Assembly (NCBI RefSeq): GCF_050003625.1 | Contig: NC_134397.1 | Coordinates: 192,283,063-192,347,062, forward strand | DNA length: 64,000 bases | Source: Haematobia irritans | Lineage: Eukaryota; Arthropoda; Insecta; Diptera; Muscidae | Direction of reading: 5' to 3' | Shown here: positions 38,826-50,099 of the stretch, one piece after another | Position numbering within the stretch: the first letter of the stretch is position 1 | Layout: each line of letters starts with the position of its first letter | The notes under the pieces: generated by a model | Databases searched by the model: none | Told to the model about the DNA's origin: nothing | The model's input: only the letters and a program-made list of their open reading frames with translations | Made by a program: the position numbers and the translations under genes

Positions 38826-41701
38826 GCTTAGTTTAGGAGATATGGGCAAAAGAAGTTTTTCATATAAAAATTTAAATTATTTTAGGTTTTGGGTGGATTT
38901 TTCAATTTTTTGGGGGTGGTCACGAATTAAAGTCCTTTTCGCTCTAGGACGCTTAGTTTAGGAGATATGGGCAAAAGAAATTTTTCATATAAAAATTTCA
39001 ATTGTTTTAGGTTTTGGGTGGATTTTTCAATTTTTTTGGGGTGGTCAGGAATTAAAGTCCTTTTCGCTCTAGGACGCATATTTAAGGAGATATGGGCAAA
39101 AGAAGTTTTTCATATAAAAATTTCAATTTTTTTAGATTTTGGGTGGATTTTTCAATTTTTTGGGGGTGGTCACGAATTAAAGTCCTTTTCGCTCTAGGAC
39201 GCATATTTAAGGAGATATGGGCAAAAGAAGTTTTTCATATAAAAATTTCAATTTTTTTAGGTTTTGGGTGGATTTTTCAATTTTTTGGGGGTGGTCACGA
39301 ATTAAAGTCCTTTTCGCTCTAGGACGCTTAGTTTAGGAGATATGGGCAAAAGAAGTTTTTCATATAAAAATTGCAATTTTTTTAGGTTTTTGGTGGATTT
39401 TTCAATTTTTTGGGGGTGGTCACGAATTAAAGTCCTTTTCGCTCTAGGACGCATATTTGAGGAGATATGGGCAAAATAAATTTTTCATATAAAAATTTAA
39501 ATTTTTTTAGGTTTTGGGTGGATTTTTCAATTTTTTGGGGGTGGTCACGAATTAAAGTCCTTTTCGCTCTAGGACGCTTAGTTTAGGAGATATGGGCAAA
39601 AGAAGTTTTTCATATAAAAATTTCAATTTTTGTAGGTTTTGGGTGGATTTTTCAATTTTTTAGGGGTGGTCACGAATTAAAGTCCTTTTCGCTCTAGGAC
39701 GCTTAGTTTGGGAGATATGGGCAAAAGAAGTTTTTCATATAAAAATTGCAATTTTTTTAGGTTTTGGGTGGATTTTTCAATTTTTTTGGGGTGGTCAGGA
39801 ATTAAAGTCCTTTTCGCTTTAGGACGCATATTTAAGGTGATATGGGCAAAAGAAGTTTTTCATATAAAAATTTAAATTTTTTTAGATTTTGGGTGGATTT
39901 TTCAATTTTTTGGGGGTGGTCACGAATTAAAGTCCTTTTCGCTCTAGGACGCTTAGTTTAGGAGATATGCGCAAAAGAAGTTTTTCATATAAAAATTTCA
40001 ATTTTTTTAGGTTTTGGGTGGATTTTTCAATTTTTTGGGGGTGGTCTCGAATTAAAGTCCTTTTCGCTCAAGAACGCATATTTAAGGAGATATGGGCAAA
40101 ATAAGTTTTTCATATAAAAATTGCAATTTTGTTAGGTTTTGGGTGGATTTTTAAATTTTTTGGGGATGGTCACGAATTAAAGTCCTTTTCGCTCTAGGAC
40201 GCATATTTAAGGAGATATGGGCTAAAGAGGTTTTCATATAAAAATTTAAATTTTTTTAGGTTTTGGGTGGATTTTTCAATTTTTTGGGGGTGGTCACGAA
40301 TTAAAGTCCTTTTCGCTCTAGGACGCTTAGTTTAGGAGATATGGGCAAAAGAAGTTTTTCATATAAAAATTTAATTTTTTTTAGGTTTTGGGTGGATTTT
40401 TCAATTTTTTGGGGGTGGTCACGAATTAAAGTCCTTTTCGCTCTAGGACGCTTAGTTTAGGAGATATGGGCAAAAGAAGTTTTTCATATAAAAATTTCAA
40501 TTTTTTTAGGTTTTGGGTGGATTTTTCAATTTTTTGGGGGTGGTCACGAATTAAAGTCCTTTTCGCTCTAGGACGCATATTTAAGGAGATATGGGCAAAA
40601 GAAGTTTTTCATATAAAAATTTCAATTTTTTTAGATTTTGGGTGGATTTTTCAATTTTTTGGGGGTGGTCACGAATTAAAGTCCTTTTCGCTCTAGGACG
40701 TATATTTAAGGAGATATGGGCAAAATAAGTTTTTCATATAAAAATTTTAATTTTTTTAGGTTTTGGGTGGATTTTTCAATTTTTTGGGGGTGGTCACGAA
40801 TTAAAGTCCTTTTCGCTCTAGGACGCATATTTAAGGAGATATGGGCAAAAGAAGTTTTTCATATCAAAATTTCAATTTTTTTAGGTTTTGGGTGGATTTT
40901 TCAATTTTTTGGGGGTGGTCACGAATTAAAGTCCTTTTCGCTCTAGGACGCTTAGTTTAGGAGATATTGGCAAAAGAAGTTTTTCATATAAAAATTGCAT
41001 TTTTTTTTAGGTTTTGGGTGGATTTTTCAATTTTTTTGGGGGTGGTCACGAATTAAAGTCCTTTTCGCTCTAGGACGCTTAGTTTAGGAGATATGAGCAA
41101 AAGAAGTTTTTCATATAAAAATTTCAATTTTTTTAGGTTTTGGGTGGATTTTTCAATTTTTTGGGGGTGGTCACGAATTAAAGTCCTTTTCGCTCTAGGA
41201 CGCTTAGTTTAGGAGATATGAGCAAAAGAAGTTTTTCATATAAAAATTGCAATTTTTTTAGGTTTTGGGTGGATTTTTCAATTTTTTGGGGGTGGTCACG
41301 AATTATAGTCCTTTTCGCTCTAGGACGCATATTTGAGGAGATATGGGCAAAATAAATTTTTCATATAAAAATTTAAATTTTTTTAGGTTTTGGGTGGATT
41401 TTTCAATTTTTTGGGGATGGTCACGAATTAAAGTCCTTTTAGCTCTAGGACGCTTAGTTTAGGAGATACGGGCAAAAGAAGTTTTTGATATAAAAATTTC
41501 AATTTTTTTAGGTTTTGGGTGGATTTTTCAATTTTTTGGGGGTGGTCACGAATTAAAGTCCTTTTCGCTCTAGGACGCTTAGTTTAGGAGATATGGGCAA
41601 AAGAAGTTTTTCATATAAAAATTTCAATTTTTTTAGGTTTTGGGTGGATTTTTCAATTTTTTTGGGGTGGTCAGGAATTAAAGTCCTTTTCGCTCTAGGA
41701 C
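38826..41701 (+). repeat. Satellite monomers between two truncated units
   Basis: Tandem monomers only. This stretch introduces markers that dominate the next 17 kb: GCTTTAGGACGC (near 39817), GATATGCGCAAAAG (near 39966), GCTCAAGAACGC (near 40069) and GGGCTAAAGAGG (near 40220). It is likely related to the progenitor of the 43-57 kb higher-order blocks. Other odd changes are GATATTGGC near 40964 and TTTTTAGGGGTGG near 39658. Confidence 0.75.
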
Positions 41702-41750
41702 GCATATTTAAGGGGGTGGTCTCGAATTAAAGTCCTTTTCGCTCTAGAAC
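41702..41750 (+). repeat. Truncated 49-bp monomer
   Basis: Linker starts lie at 41702 and 41751. The unit joins a B linker, GCATATTTAAGG, directly to GGGTGGTCTCGAATT. About 76 bp are missing between consensus positions 13 and 88. The junction lies in a G run (AAGGGGGTGG), so at least two G residues are shared microhomology. The following linker is preceded by GCTCTAGAAC, a variant seen in few other places. Seen once in the window. Confidence 0.92.
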
Positions 41751-44514
41751 GCATATTTAAGGAGATATGGGCAAAATAAGTTTTTCATATAAAAATTGCA
41801 ATTTTGTTAGGTTTTGGGCGGATTTTTAAATTTTTTGGGGATGGTCACGAATTAAAGTCCTTTTCGCTCTAGGACGCATATTTAAGGAGATATGGGCAAA
41901 AGAGGTTTTCATACAAAAATTTAAATTTTTTAAGGTTTTGGGTGGATTTTTCAATTTTTTGGGGGTGGTCACGAATTAAAGTCCTTTTCGCTCTAGGACG
42001 CTTAGTTTAGGAGATATGGGCAAAAGAAGTTTTTCATATAAAAATTTAAATTTTTTTAGGTTTTGGGTGGATTTTTCAATTTTTTTGGGGTGGTCAGGAA
42101 TTAAAGTCCTTTTCGCTCTAGGACGCATATTTAAGGAGATATGGGCAAAAGAAGTTTTTCATATAAAAATTTCAATTTTTTTAGGTTTTGGGTGGATTTT
42201 TCAATTTTTTGGGGGTGGTCAGGAATTAAAGTCCTTTTCGCTCTAGGACGCATATTTAAGGTGATATGGGCAAAAGAAGTTTTTCATATAAAAATTTAAT
42301 TTTTTTTAGATTTTGGGTGGATTTTTCAATTTTTTGGGGGTGGTCACGAATTAAAGTCCTTTTCGCTCTAGGACGCATATTTAAGGAGATATGGGCAAAA
42401 GAAGTTTTTCATATAAAAATTTTAATTTTTTTAGGTTTTGGGTGGATTTTTCAATTTTTTGGGGGTGGTCACGAATTAAAGTCCTTTTCGCTCTAGGACG
42501 CTTAGTTTAGGAGATATGGGCAAAAGAAGTTTTTCATATAAAAATTTAAATTTTTTTAGGTTTTGGGTGGATTTTTCAATTTTTTTGGGGTGGTCAGGAA
42601 TTAAAGTCCTTTTCGCTCTAGGACGCATATTTAAGGAGATATGGGCAAAAGAAGTTTTTCATATAAAAATTTCAATTTTTTTAGGTTTTGGGTGGATTTT
42701 TCAATTTTTTGGGGGTGGTCACGAATTAAAGTCCTTTTCGCTCTAGGACGCTTAGTTTAGGAGATATGGGCAAAAGAAGTTTTTCATATAAAAATTGCAA
42801 TTTTTTTAGGTTTTGGGTGGATTTTTCAATTTTTTGGGGGTGGTCACGAATTATAGTCCTTTTCGCTCTAGGACGCATATTTGAGGAGATATGGGCCAAA
42901 TAAATTTTTCATATAAAAATTTAAATTTTTTTAGGTTTTGGGTGGATTTTTCAATTTTTTGGGGATGGTCACGAATTAAAGTCCTTTTAGCTCTAGGACG
43001 CTTAGTTTAGGAGATATGGGCAAAAGAAGTTTTTCATATAAAAATTTCAATTTTTTTAGGTTTTGGGTGGATTTTTCAATTTTTTGGGGGTGGTCACGAA
43101 TTAAAGTCCTTTTCGCTCTAGGACGCTTAGTTTAGGAGATATGGGCAAAAGAAGTTTTTCATATAAAAATTTCAATTTTTTTAGGTTTTGGGTGGATTTT
43201 TCAATTTTTTTGGGGTGGTCAGGAATTAAAGTCCTTTTCGCTCTAGGACGCATATTTAAGGAGATATGGGCAAAAGAAGTTTTTCATATAAAAATTTCAA
43301 TTCTTTTAGATTTTGGGTGGATTTTTCAATTTGTTGGGGGTGGTCACGAATTAAAGTCCTTTTCGCTCTAGGACGCATATTTAAGGAGATATGGGCAAAA
43401 GAAGTTTTTCATATAAAAATTTCAATTTTTTTAGGTTTTGGGTGGATTTTTCAATTTTTTGGGGATGGTCACGAATTAAAGTCCTTTTCGCTCTAGGACG
43501 CATATTTGAGGAGATATGGGCAAAATAAATTTTTCATATAAAAATTTAAATTTTTTAGGTTTTGGGTGGATTTTTAAATTTTTTGGGGGTGGTCACGAAT
43601 TAAAGTCCTTTTCGCTCTAGGACGCTTAGTTTAGGAGATATGGGCAAAAGAAGTTTTTGATATAAAAATTTCAATTTTTTTAGGTTTTGGGTGGATTTTT
43701 CAATTTTTTAGGGGTGGTCACGAATTAAAGTCCTTTTCGCTCTAGGACGCTTAGTTTGGGAGATATGGGCAAAAGAAGTTTTTCATATAAAAATTGCAAT
43801 TTTTTTAGGTTTTGGGTGGATTTTTCAATTTTTTTTGGGGTGGTCAGGAATTAAAGTCCTTTTCGCTTTAGGACGCATATTTAAGGTGATATGGGCAAAA
43901 GAAGTTTTTCATATAAAAATTTAAATTTTTTTAGATTTTGGGTGGATTTTTCAATTTTTTGGGGGTGGTCACGAATTAAAGTCCTTTTCGCTCTAGGACG
44001 CTTAGTTTAGGAGATATGCGCAAAAGAAGTTTTTCATATAAAAATTTCAATTTTTTTAGGTTTTGGGTGGATTTTTCAATTTTTTGGGGGTGGTCTCGAA
44101 TTAAAGTCCTTTTCGCTCAAGAACGCATATTTAAGGAGATATGGGCAAAATAAGTTTTTCATATAAAAATTGCAATTTTGTTAGGTTTTGGGTGGATTTT
44201 TAAATTTTTTGGGGATGGTCACGAATTAAAGTCCTTTTCGCTCTAGGACGCATATTTAAGGAGATATGGGCTAAAGAGGTTTTCATATAAAAATTTAAAT
44301 TTTTTTAGGTTTTGGGTGGATTTTTCAATTTTTTGGGGGTGGTCACGAATTAAAGTCCTTTTCGCTCTAGGACGCTTAGTTTAGGAGATATGGGCAAAAG
44401 AAGTTTTTTATATAAAAATTTAAATTTTTTTAGGTTTTGGGTGGATTTTTCAATTTTTTGGGGGTGGTCACGAATTAAAGTCCTTTTCGCTCTAGGACGC
44501 TTAGTTTAGGAGAT

Positions 44515-47500
44515 ATGGGCAAAAGAAGTTTTTCATATAAAAATTTCAATTTTTTTAGGTTTTGGGTGGATTTTTCAATTTTTTGGGGGTGGTCACGAAT
44601 TAAAGTCCTTTTCGCTCTAGGACGCATATTTAAGGAGATATGGGCAAAAGAAGTTTTTCATATAAAAATTTCAATTTTTTTAGATTTTGGGTGGATTTTT
44701 CAATATTTTGGGGGTGGTCACGAATTAAAGTCCTTTTCGCTCTAGGACGCTTAGTTTAGGAGATATGGGCAAAAGAAGTTTTACATATAAAAATTTCAAT
44801 TTTTTTAGGTTTTGGGTGGATTTTTCAATTTTTTTGGGGTGGTCAGGAATTAAAGTCCTTTTCGCTCTAGGACGCATATTTAAGGAGATATGGGCAAAAG
44901 AAGTTTTTCATATAAAAATTTCAATTTTTTTAGATTTTGGCTGGATTTTTCAATTTTTTGGGGGTGGTCACGAATTAAAGTCCTTTTCGCTCTAGGACGC
45001 ATATTTAAGGAGATATGGGCAAAAGAAGTTTTTCATATAAAAATTTCAATTTTTTTAGGTTTTGGGTGGATTTTTCAATTTTTTGGGGGTGGTCACGAAT
45101 TAAAGTCCTTTTCGCTCTAGGACGCATATTTGAGGAGATATGGGCAAAATAAATTTTTCATACAAAAATTTAAATTTTTTTAGGTTTTGGGTGGATTTTT
45201 CAATTTTTTGGGGGTGGTCACGAATTAAAGTCCTTTTCGCTCTAGGACGCTTAGTTTAGGAGATATGGGCAAAAGAAGTTTTTGATATAAAAATTTAAAT
45301 TTTTTTAGGTTTTGGGTGGATTTTTCAATTTTTTAGGGGTGGTCACGAATTAAAGTCCTTTTCGCTCTAGGACGCTTAGTTTGGGAGATATGGGCAAAAG
45401 AAGTTTTTCATATAAAAATTGCAATTTTTTTAGGTTTTGGCGCATATTTGAGGAGATATGGGCAAAATAAATTTTTCATATAAAAATTTAAATTTTTTTA
45501 GGTTTTGGGTGGATTTTTAAATTTTTTGGGGGTGGTCACGAATTAAAGTCCTTTTCGCTCTAGGACGCTTAGTTTAGGAGATATGGGCAAAAGAAGTTTT
45601 TGATATAAAAATTTCAATTTTTTTAGGTTTTGGGTGGATTTTTCAATTTTTTAGGGGTGGTCACGAATTAAAGTCCTTTTCGCTCTAGGACGCTTAGTTT
45701 GGGAGATATGGGCAAAAGAAGTTTTTCATATAAAAATTGCAATTTTTTTAGGTTTTGGGTGGATTTTTCAATTTTTTTGGGGTGGTCAGGAATTAAAGTC
45801 CTTTTCGCTTTAGGACGCATATTTAAGGTGATATGGGCAAAAGAAGTTTTTCATATAAAAATTTAAATTTTTTTAGATTTTGGGTGGATTTTTCAATTTT
45901 TTGGGGGTGGTCACGAATTAAAGTCCTTTTCGCTCTAGGACGCTTAGTTTAGGAGATATGCGCAAAAGAAGTTTTTCATATAAAAATTTCAATTTTTTTA
46001 GGTTTTGGGTGGATTTTTCAATTTTTTGGGGGTGGTCTCGAATTAAAGTCCTTTTCGCTCAAGAACGCATATTTAAGGAGATATGGGCAAAATAAGTTTT
46101 TCATATAAAAATTGCAATTTTGTTAGGTTTTGGGTGGATTTTTAAATTTTTTGGGGATGGTCACGAATTAAAGTCCTTTTCGCTCTAGGACGCATATTTA
46201 AGGAGATATGGGCTAAAGAGGTTTTCATATAAAAATTTAAATTTTTTTAGGTTTTGGGTGGATTTTTCAATTTTTTGGGGGTGGTCACGAATTAAAGTCC
46301 TTTTCGCTCTAGGACGCTTAGTTTAGGAGATATGGGCAAAAGAAGTTTTTCATATAAAAATTTAAATTTTTTTAGGTTTTGGGTGGATTTTTCAATTTTT
46401 TGGGGGTGGTCACGAATTAAAGTCCTTTTCGCTCTAGGACGCTTAGTTTAGGAGATATGGGCAAAAGAAGTTTTTCATATAAAAATTTCAATTTTTTTAG
46501 GTTTTGGGTGGATTTTTCAATTTTTTGGGGGTGGTCACGAATTAAAGTCCTTTTCGCTCTAGGACGCATATTTAAGGAGATATGGGCAAAAGAAGTTTTT
46601 CATATAAAAATTTCAATTTTTTTAGATTTTGGGTGGATTTTTCAATATTTTGGGGGTGGTCACGAATTAAAGTCCTTTTCGCTCTAGGACGCTTAGTTTA
46701 GGAGATATGGGCAAAAGAAGTTTTTCATATAAAAATTTCAATTTTTTTAGGTTTTGGGTGGATTTTTCAATTTTTTTGGGGTGGTCAGGAATTAAAGTCC
46801 TTTTCGCTCTAGGACGCATATTTAAGGAGATATGGGCAAAAGAAGTTTTTCATATAAAAATTTCAATTTTTTTAGATTTTGGCTGGATTTTTCAATTTTT
46901 TGGGGGTGGTCACGAATTAAAGTCCTTTTCGCTCTAGGACGCATATTTAAGGAGATATGGGCAAAAGAAGTTTTTCATATAAAAATTTCAATTTTTTTAG
47001 GTTTTGGGTGGATTTTTCAATTTTTTTGGGGTGGTCACGAATTATAGTCCTTTTCGCTCTAGGACGCATATTTGAGGAGATATGGGCCAAATAAATTTTT
47101 CATATAAAAATTTAAATTTTTTTAGGTTTTGGGTGGATTTTTCAATTTTTTGGGGATGGTCACGAATTAAAGTCCTTTTAGCTCTAGGACGCTTAGTTTA
47201 GGAGATATGGGCAAAAGAAGTTTTTCATATAAAAATTTCAATTTTTTTAGGTTTTGGGTGGATTTTTCAATTTTTTGGGGGTGGTCACGAATTAAAGTCC
47301 TTTTCGCTCTAGGACGCTTAGTTTAGGAGATATGGGCAAAAGAAGTTTTTCATATAAAAATTTCAATTTTTTTAGGTTTTGGGTGGATTTTTCAATTTTT
47401 TTGGGGTGGTCAGGAATTAAAGTCCTTTTCGCTCTAGGACGCATATTTAAGGAGATATGGGCAAAAGAAGTTTTTCATATAAAAATTTCAATTTTTTTAG

Positions 47501-48706
47501 ATTTTGGGTGGATTTTTCAATTTGTTGGGGGTGGTCACGAATTAAAGTCCTTTTCGCTCTAGGACGCATATTTAAGGAGATATGGGCAAAAGAAGTTTTT
47601 CATATAAAAATTTCAATTTTTTTAGGTTTTGGGTGGATTTTTCAATTTTTTGGGGATGGTCACGAATTAAAGTCCTTTTCGCTCTAGGACGCATATGTGA
47701 GGAGATATGGGCAAAATAAATTTTTCATATAAAAATTTAAATTTTTTAGGTTTTGGGTGGATTTTTAAATTTTTTGGGGGTGGTCACGAATTAAAGTCCT
47801 TTTCGCTCTAGGACGCTTAGTTTAGGAGATATGGGCAAAAGAAGTTTTTGATATAAAAATTTCAATTTTTTTAGGTTTTGGGTGGATTTTTCAATTTTTT
47901 AGGGGTGGTCACGAATTAAAGTCCTTTTCGCTCTAGGACGCTTAGTTTGGGAGATATGGGCAAAAGAAGTTTTTCATATAAAAATTGCAATTTTTTTAGG
48001 TTTTGGGTGGATTTTTCAATTTTTTTTGGGGTGGTCAGGAATTAAAGTCCTTTTCGCTTTAGGACGCATATTTAAGGTGATATGGGCAAAAGAAGTTTTT
48101 CATATAAAAATTTAAATTTTTTTAGATTTTGGGTGGATTTTTCAATTTTTTGGGGGTGGTCACGAATTAAAGTCCTTTTCGCTCTAGGACGCTTAGTTTA
48201 GGAGATATGCGCAAAAGAAGTTTTTCATATAAAAATTTCAATTTTTTTAGGTTTTGGGTGGATTTTTCAATTTTTTGGGGGTGGTCTCGAATTAAAGTCC
48301 TTTTCGCTCAAGAACGCATATTTAAGGAGATATGGGCAAAATAAGTTTTTCATATAAAAATTGCAATTTTGTTAGGTTTTGGGTGGATTTTTAAATTTTT
48401 TGGGGATGGTCACGAATTAAAGTCCTTTTCGCTCTAGGACGCATATTTAAGGAGATATGGGCTAAAGAGGTTTTCATATAAAAATTTAAATTTTTTTAGG
48501 TTTTGGGTGGATTTTTCAATTTTTTGGGGGTGGTCACGAATTAAAGTCCTTTTCGCTCTAGGACGCTTAGTTTAGGAGATATGGGCAAAAGAAGTTTTTT
48601 ATATAAAAATTTAAATTTTTTTAGGTTTTGGGTGGATTTTTCAATTTTTTGGGGGTGGTCACGAATTAAAGTCCTTTTCGCTCTAGGACGCTTAGTTTAG
48701 GAGATA
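44515..48706 (+). repeat. Sub-repeats of about 1,942 and 2,249 bp inside the 4,191-bp block
   Basis: A set of monomers starting near 44515 recurs near 46457 (1,942 bp) and again near 48706 (2,249 bp), the last being the next 4,191-bp copy. The shared order is a GGGCTAAAGAGG monomer, then TTTAAATT monomers, a TTTAGATTTTGG monomer with CAATATTTTGG, then TTTGGCTGG. The 1,942-bp spacing equals 16 monomers less the 57 bp missing from the 68-bp truncated unit. The 4,191-bp block is therefore itself an older two-part higher-order unit. Confidence 0.78.
45374..45441 (+). repeat. Truncated 68-bp monomer, copy 1
   Basis: AGGTTTTGG is joined directly to CGCATATTTGAGG. Consensus positions 68-124 (57 bp) are missing, leaving a 68-bp unit from the type GCTTAGTTTGGGAG linker to the next linker. 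The same junction is found at 49631/49632 and 52696/52697. It arose once and was copied. Confidence 0.93.
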
Positions 48707-49564
48707 TGGGCAAAAGAAGTTTTTCATATAAAAATTTCAATTTTTTTAGGTTTTGGGTGGATTTTTCAATTTTTTGGGGGTGGTCACGAATTAAAGTCCT
48801 TTTCGCTCTAGGACGCATATTTAAGGAGATATGGGCAAAAGAAGTTTTTCATATAAAAATTTCAATTTTTTTAGATTTTGGGTGGATTTTTCAATATTTT
48901 GGGGGTGGTCACGAATTAAAGTCCTTTTCGCTCTAGGACGCTTAGTTTAGGAGATATGGGCAAAAGAAGTTTTACATATAAAAATTTCAATTTTTTTAGG
49001 TTTTGGGTGGATTTTTCAATTTTTTTGGGGTGGTCAGGAATTAAAGTCCTTTTCGCTCTAGGACGCATATTTAAGGAGATATGGGCAAAAGAAGTTTTTC
49101 ATATAAAAATTTCAATTTTTTTAGATTTTGGGTGGATTTTTCAATTTTTTGGGGGTGGTCACGAATTAAAGTCCTTTTCGCTCTAGGACGCATATTTAAG
49201 GAGATATGGGCAAAAGAAGTTTTTCATATAAAAATTTCAATTTTTTTAGGTTTTGGGTGGATTTTTCAATTTTTTGGGGGTGGTCACGAATTAAAGTCCT
49301 TTTCGCTCTAGGACGCATATTTGAGGAGATATGGGCAAAATAAATTTTTCATACAAAAATTTAAATTTTTTTAGGTTTTGGGTGGATTTTTCAATTTTTT
49401 GGGGGTGGTCACGAATTAAAGTCCTTTTCGCTCTAGGACGCTTAGTTTAGGAGATATGGGCAAAAGAAGTTTTTGATATAAAAATTTAAATTTTTTTAGG
49501 TTTTGGGTGGATTTTTCAATTTTTTAGGGGTGGTCACGAATTAAAGTCCTTTTCGCTCTAGGAC

Positions 49565-49632
49565 GCTTAGTTTGGGAGATATGGGCAAAAGAAGTTTTTC
49601 ATATAAAAATTGCAATTTTTTTAGGTTTTGGC
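49565..49632 (+). repeat. Truncated 68-bp monomer, copy 2
   Basis: The junction TTTTGG to CGCATATTTG is identical to that at 45440, and the copy lies exactly 4,191 bp downstream. The shared position within the block shows it was copied by the 4,191-bp duplication. Confidence 0.93.
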
Positions 49633-50099
49633 GCATATTTGAGGAGATATGGGCAAAATAAATTTTTCATATAAAAATTTAAATTTTTTTAGGTTTTGGG
49701 TGGATTTTTAAATTTTTTGGGGGTGGTCACGAATTAAAGTCCTTTTCGCTCTAGGACGCTTAGTTTAGGAGATATGGGCAAAAGAAGTTTTTGATATAAA
49801 AATTTCAATTTTTTTAGGTTTTGGGTGGATTTTTCAATTTTTTAGGGGTGGTCACGAATTAAAGTCCTTTTCGCTCTAGGACGCTTAGTTTGGGAGATAT
49901 GGGCAAAAGAAGTTTTTCATATAAAAATTGCAATTTTTTTAGGTTTTGGGTGGATTTTTCAATTTTTTTGGGGTGGTCAGGAATTAAAGTCCTTTTCGCT
50001 TTAGGACGCATATTTAAGGTGATATGGGCAAAAGAAGTTTTTCATATAAAAATTTAAATTTTTTTAGATTTTGGGTGGATTTTTCAATTTTTTGGGGGT

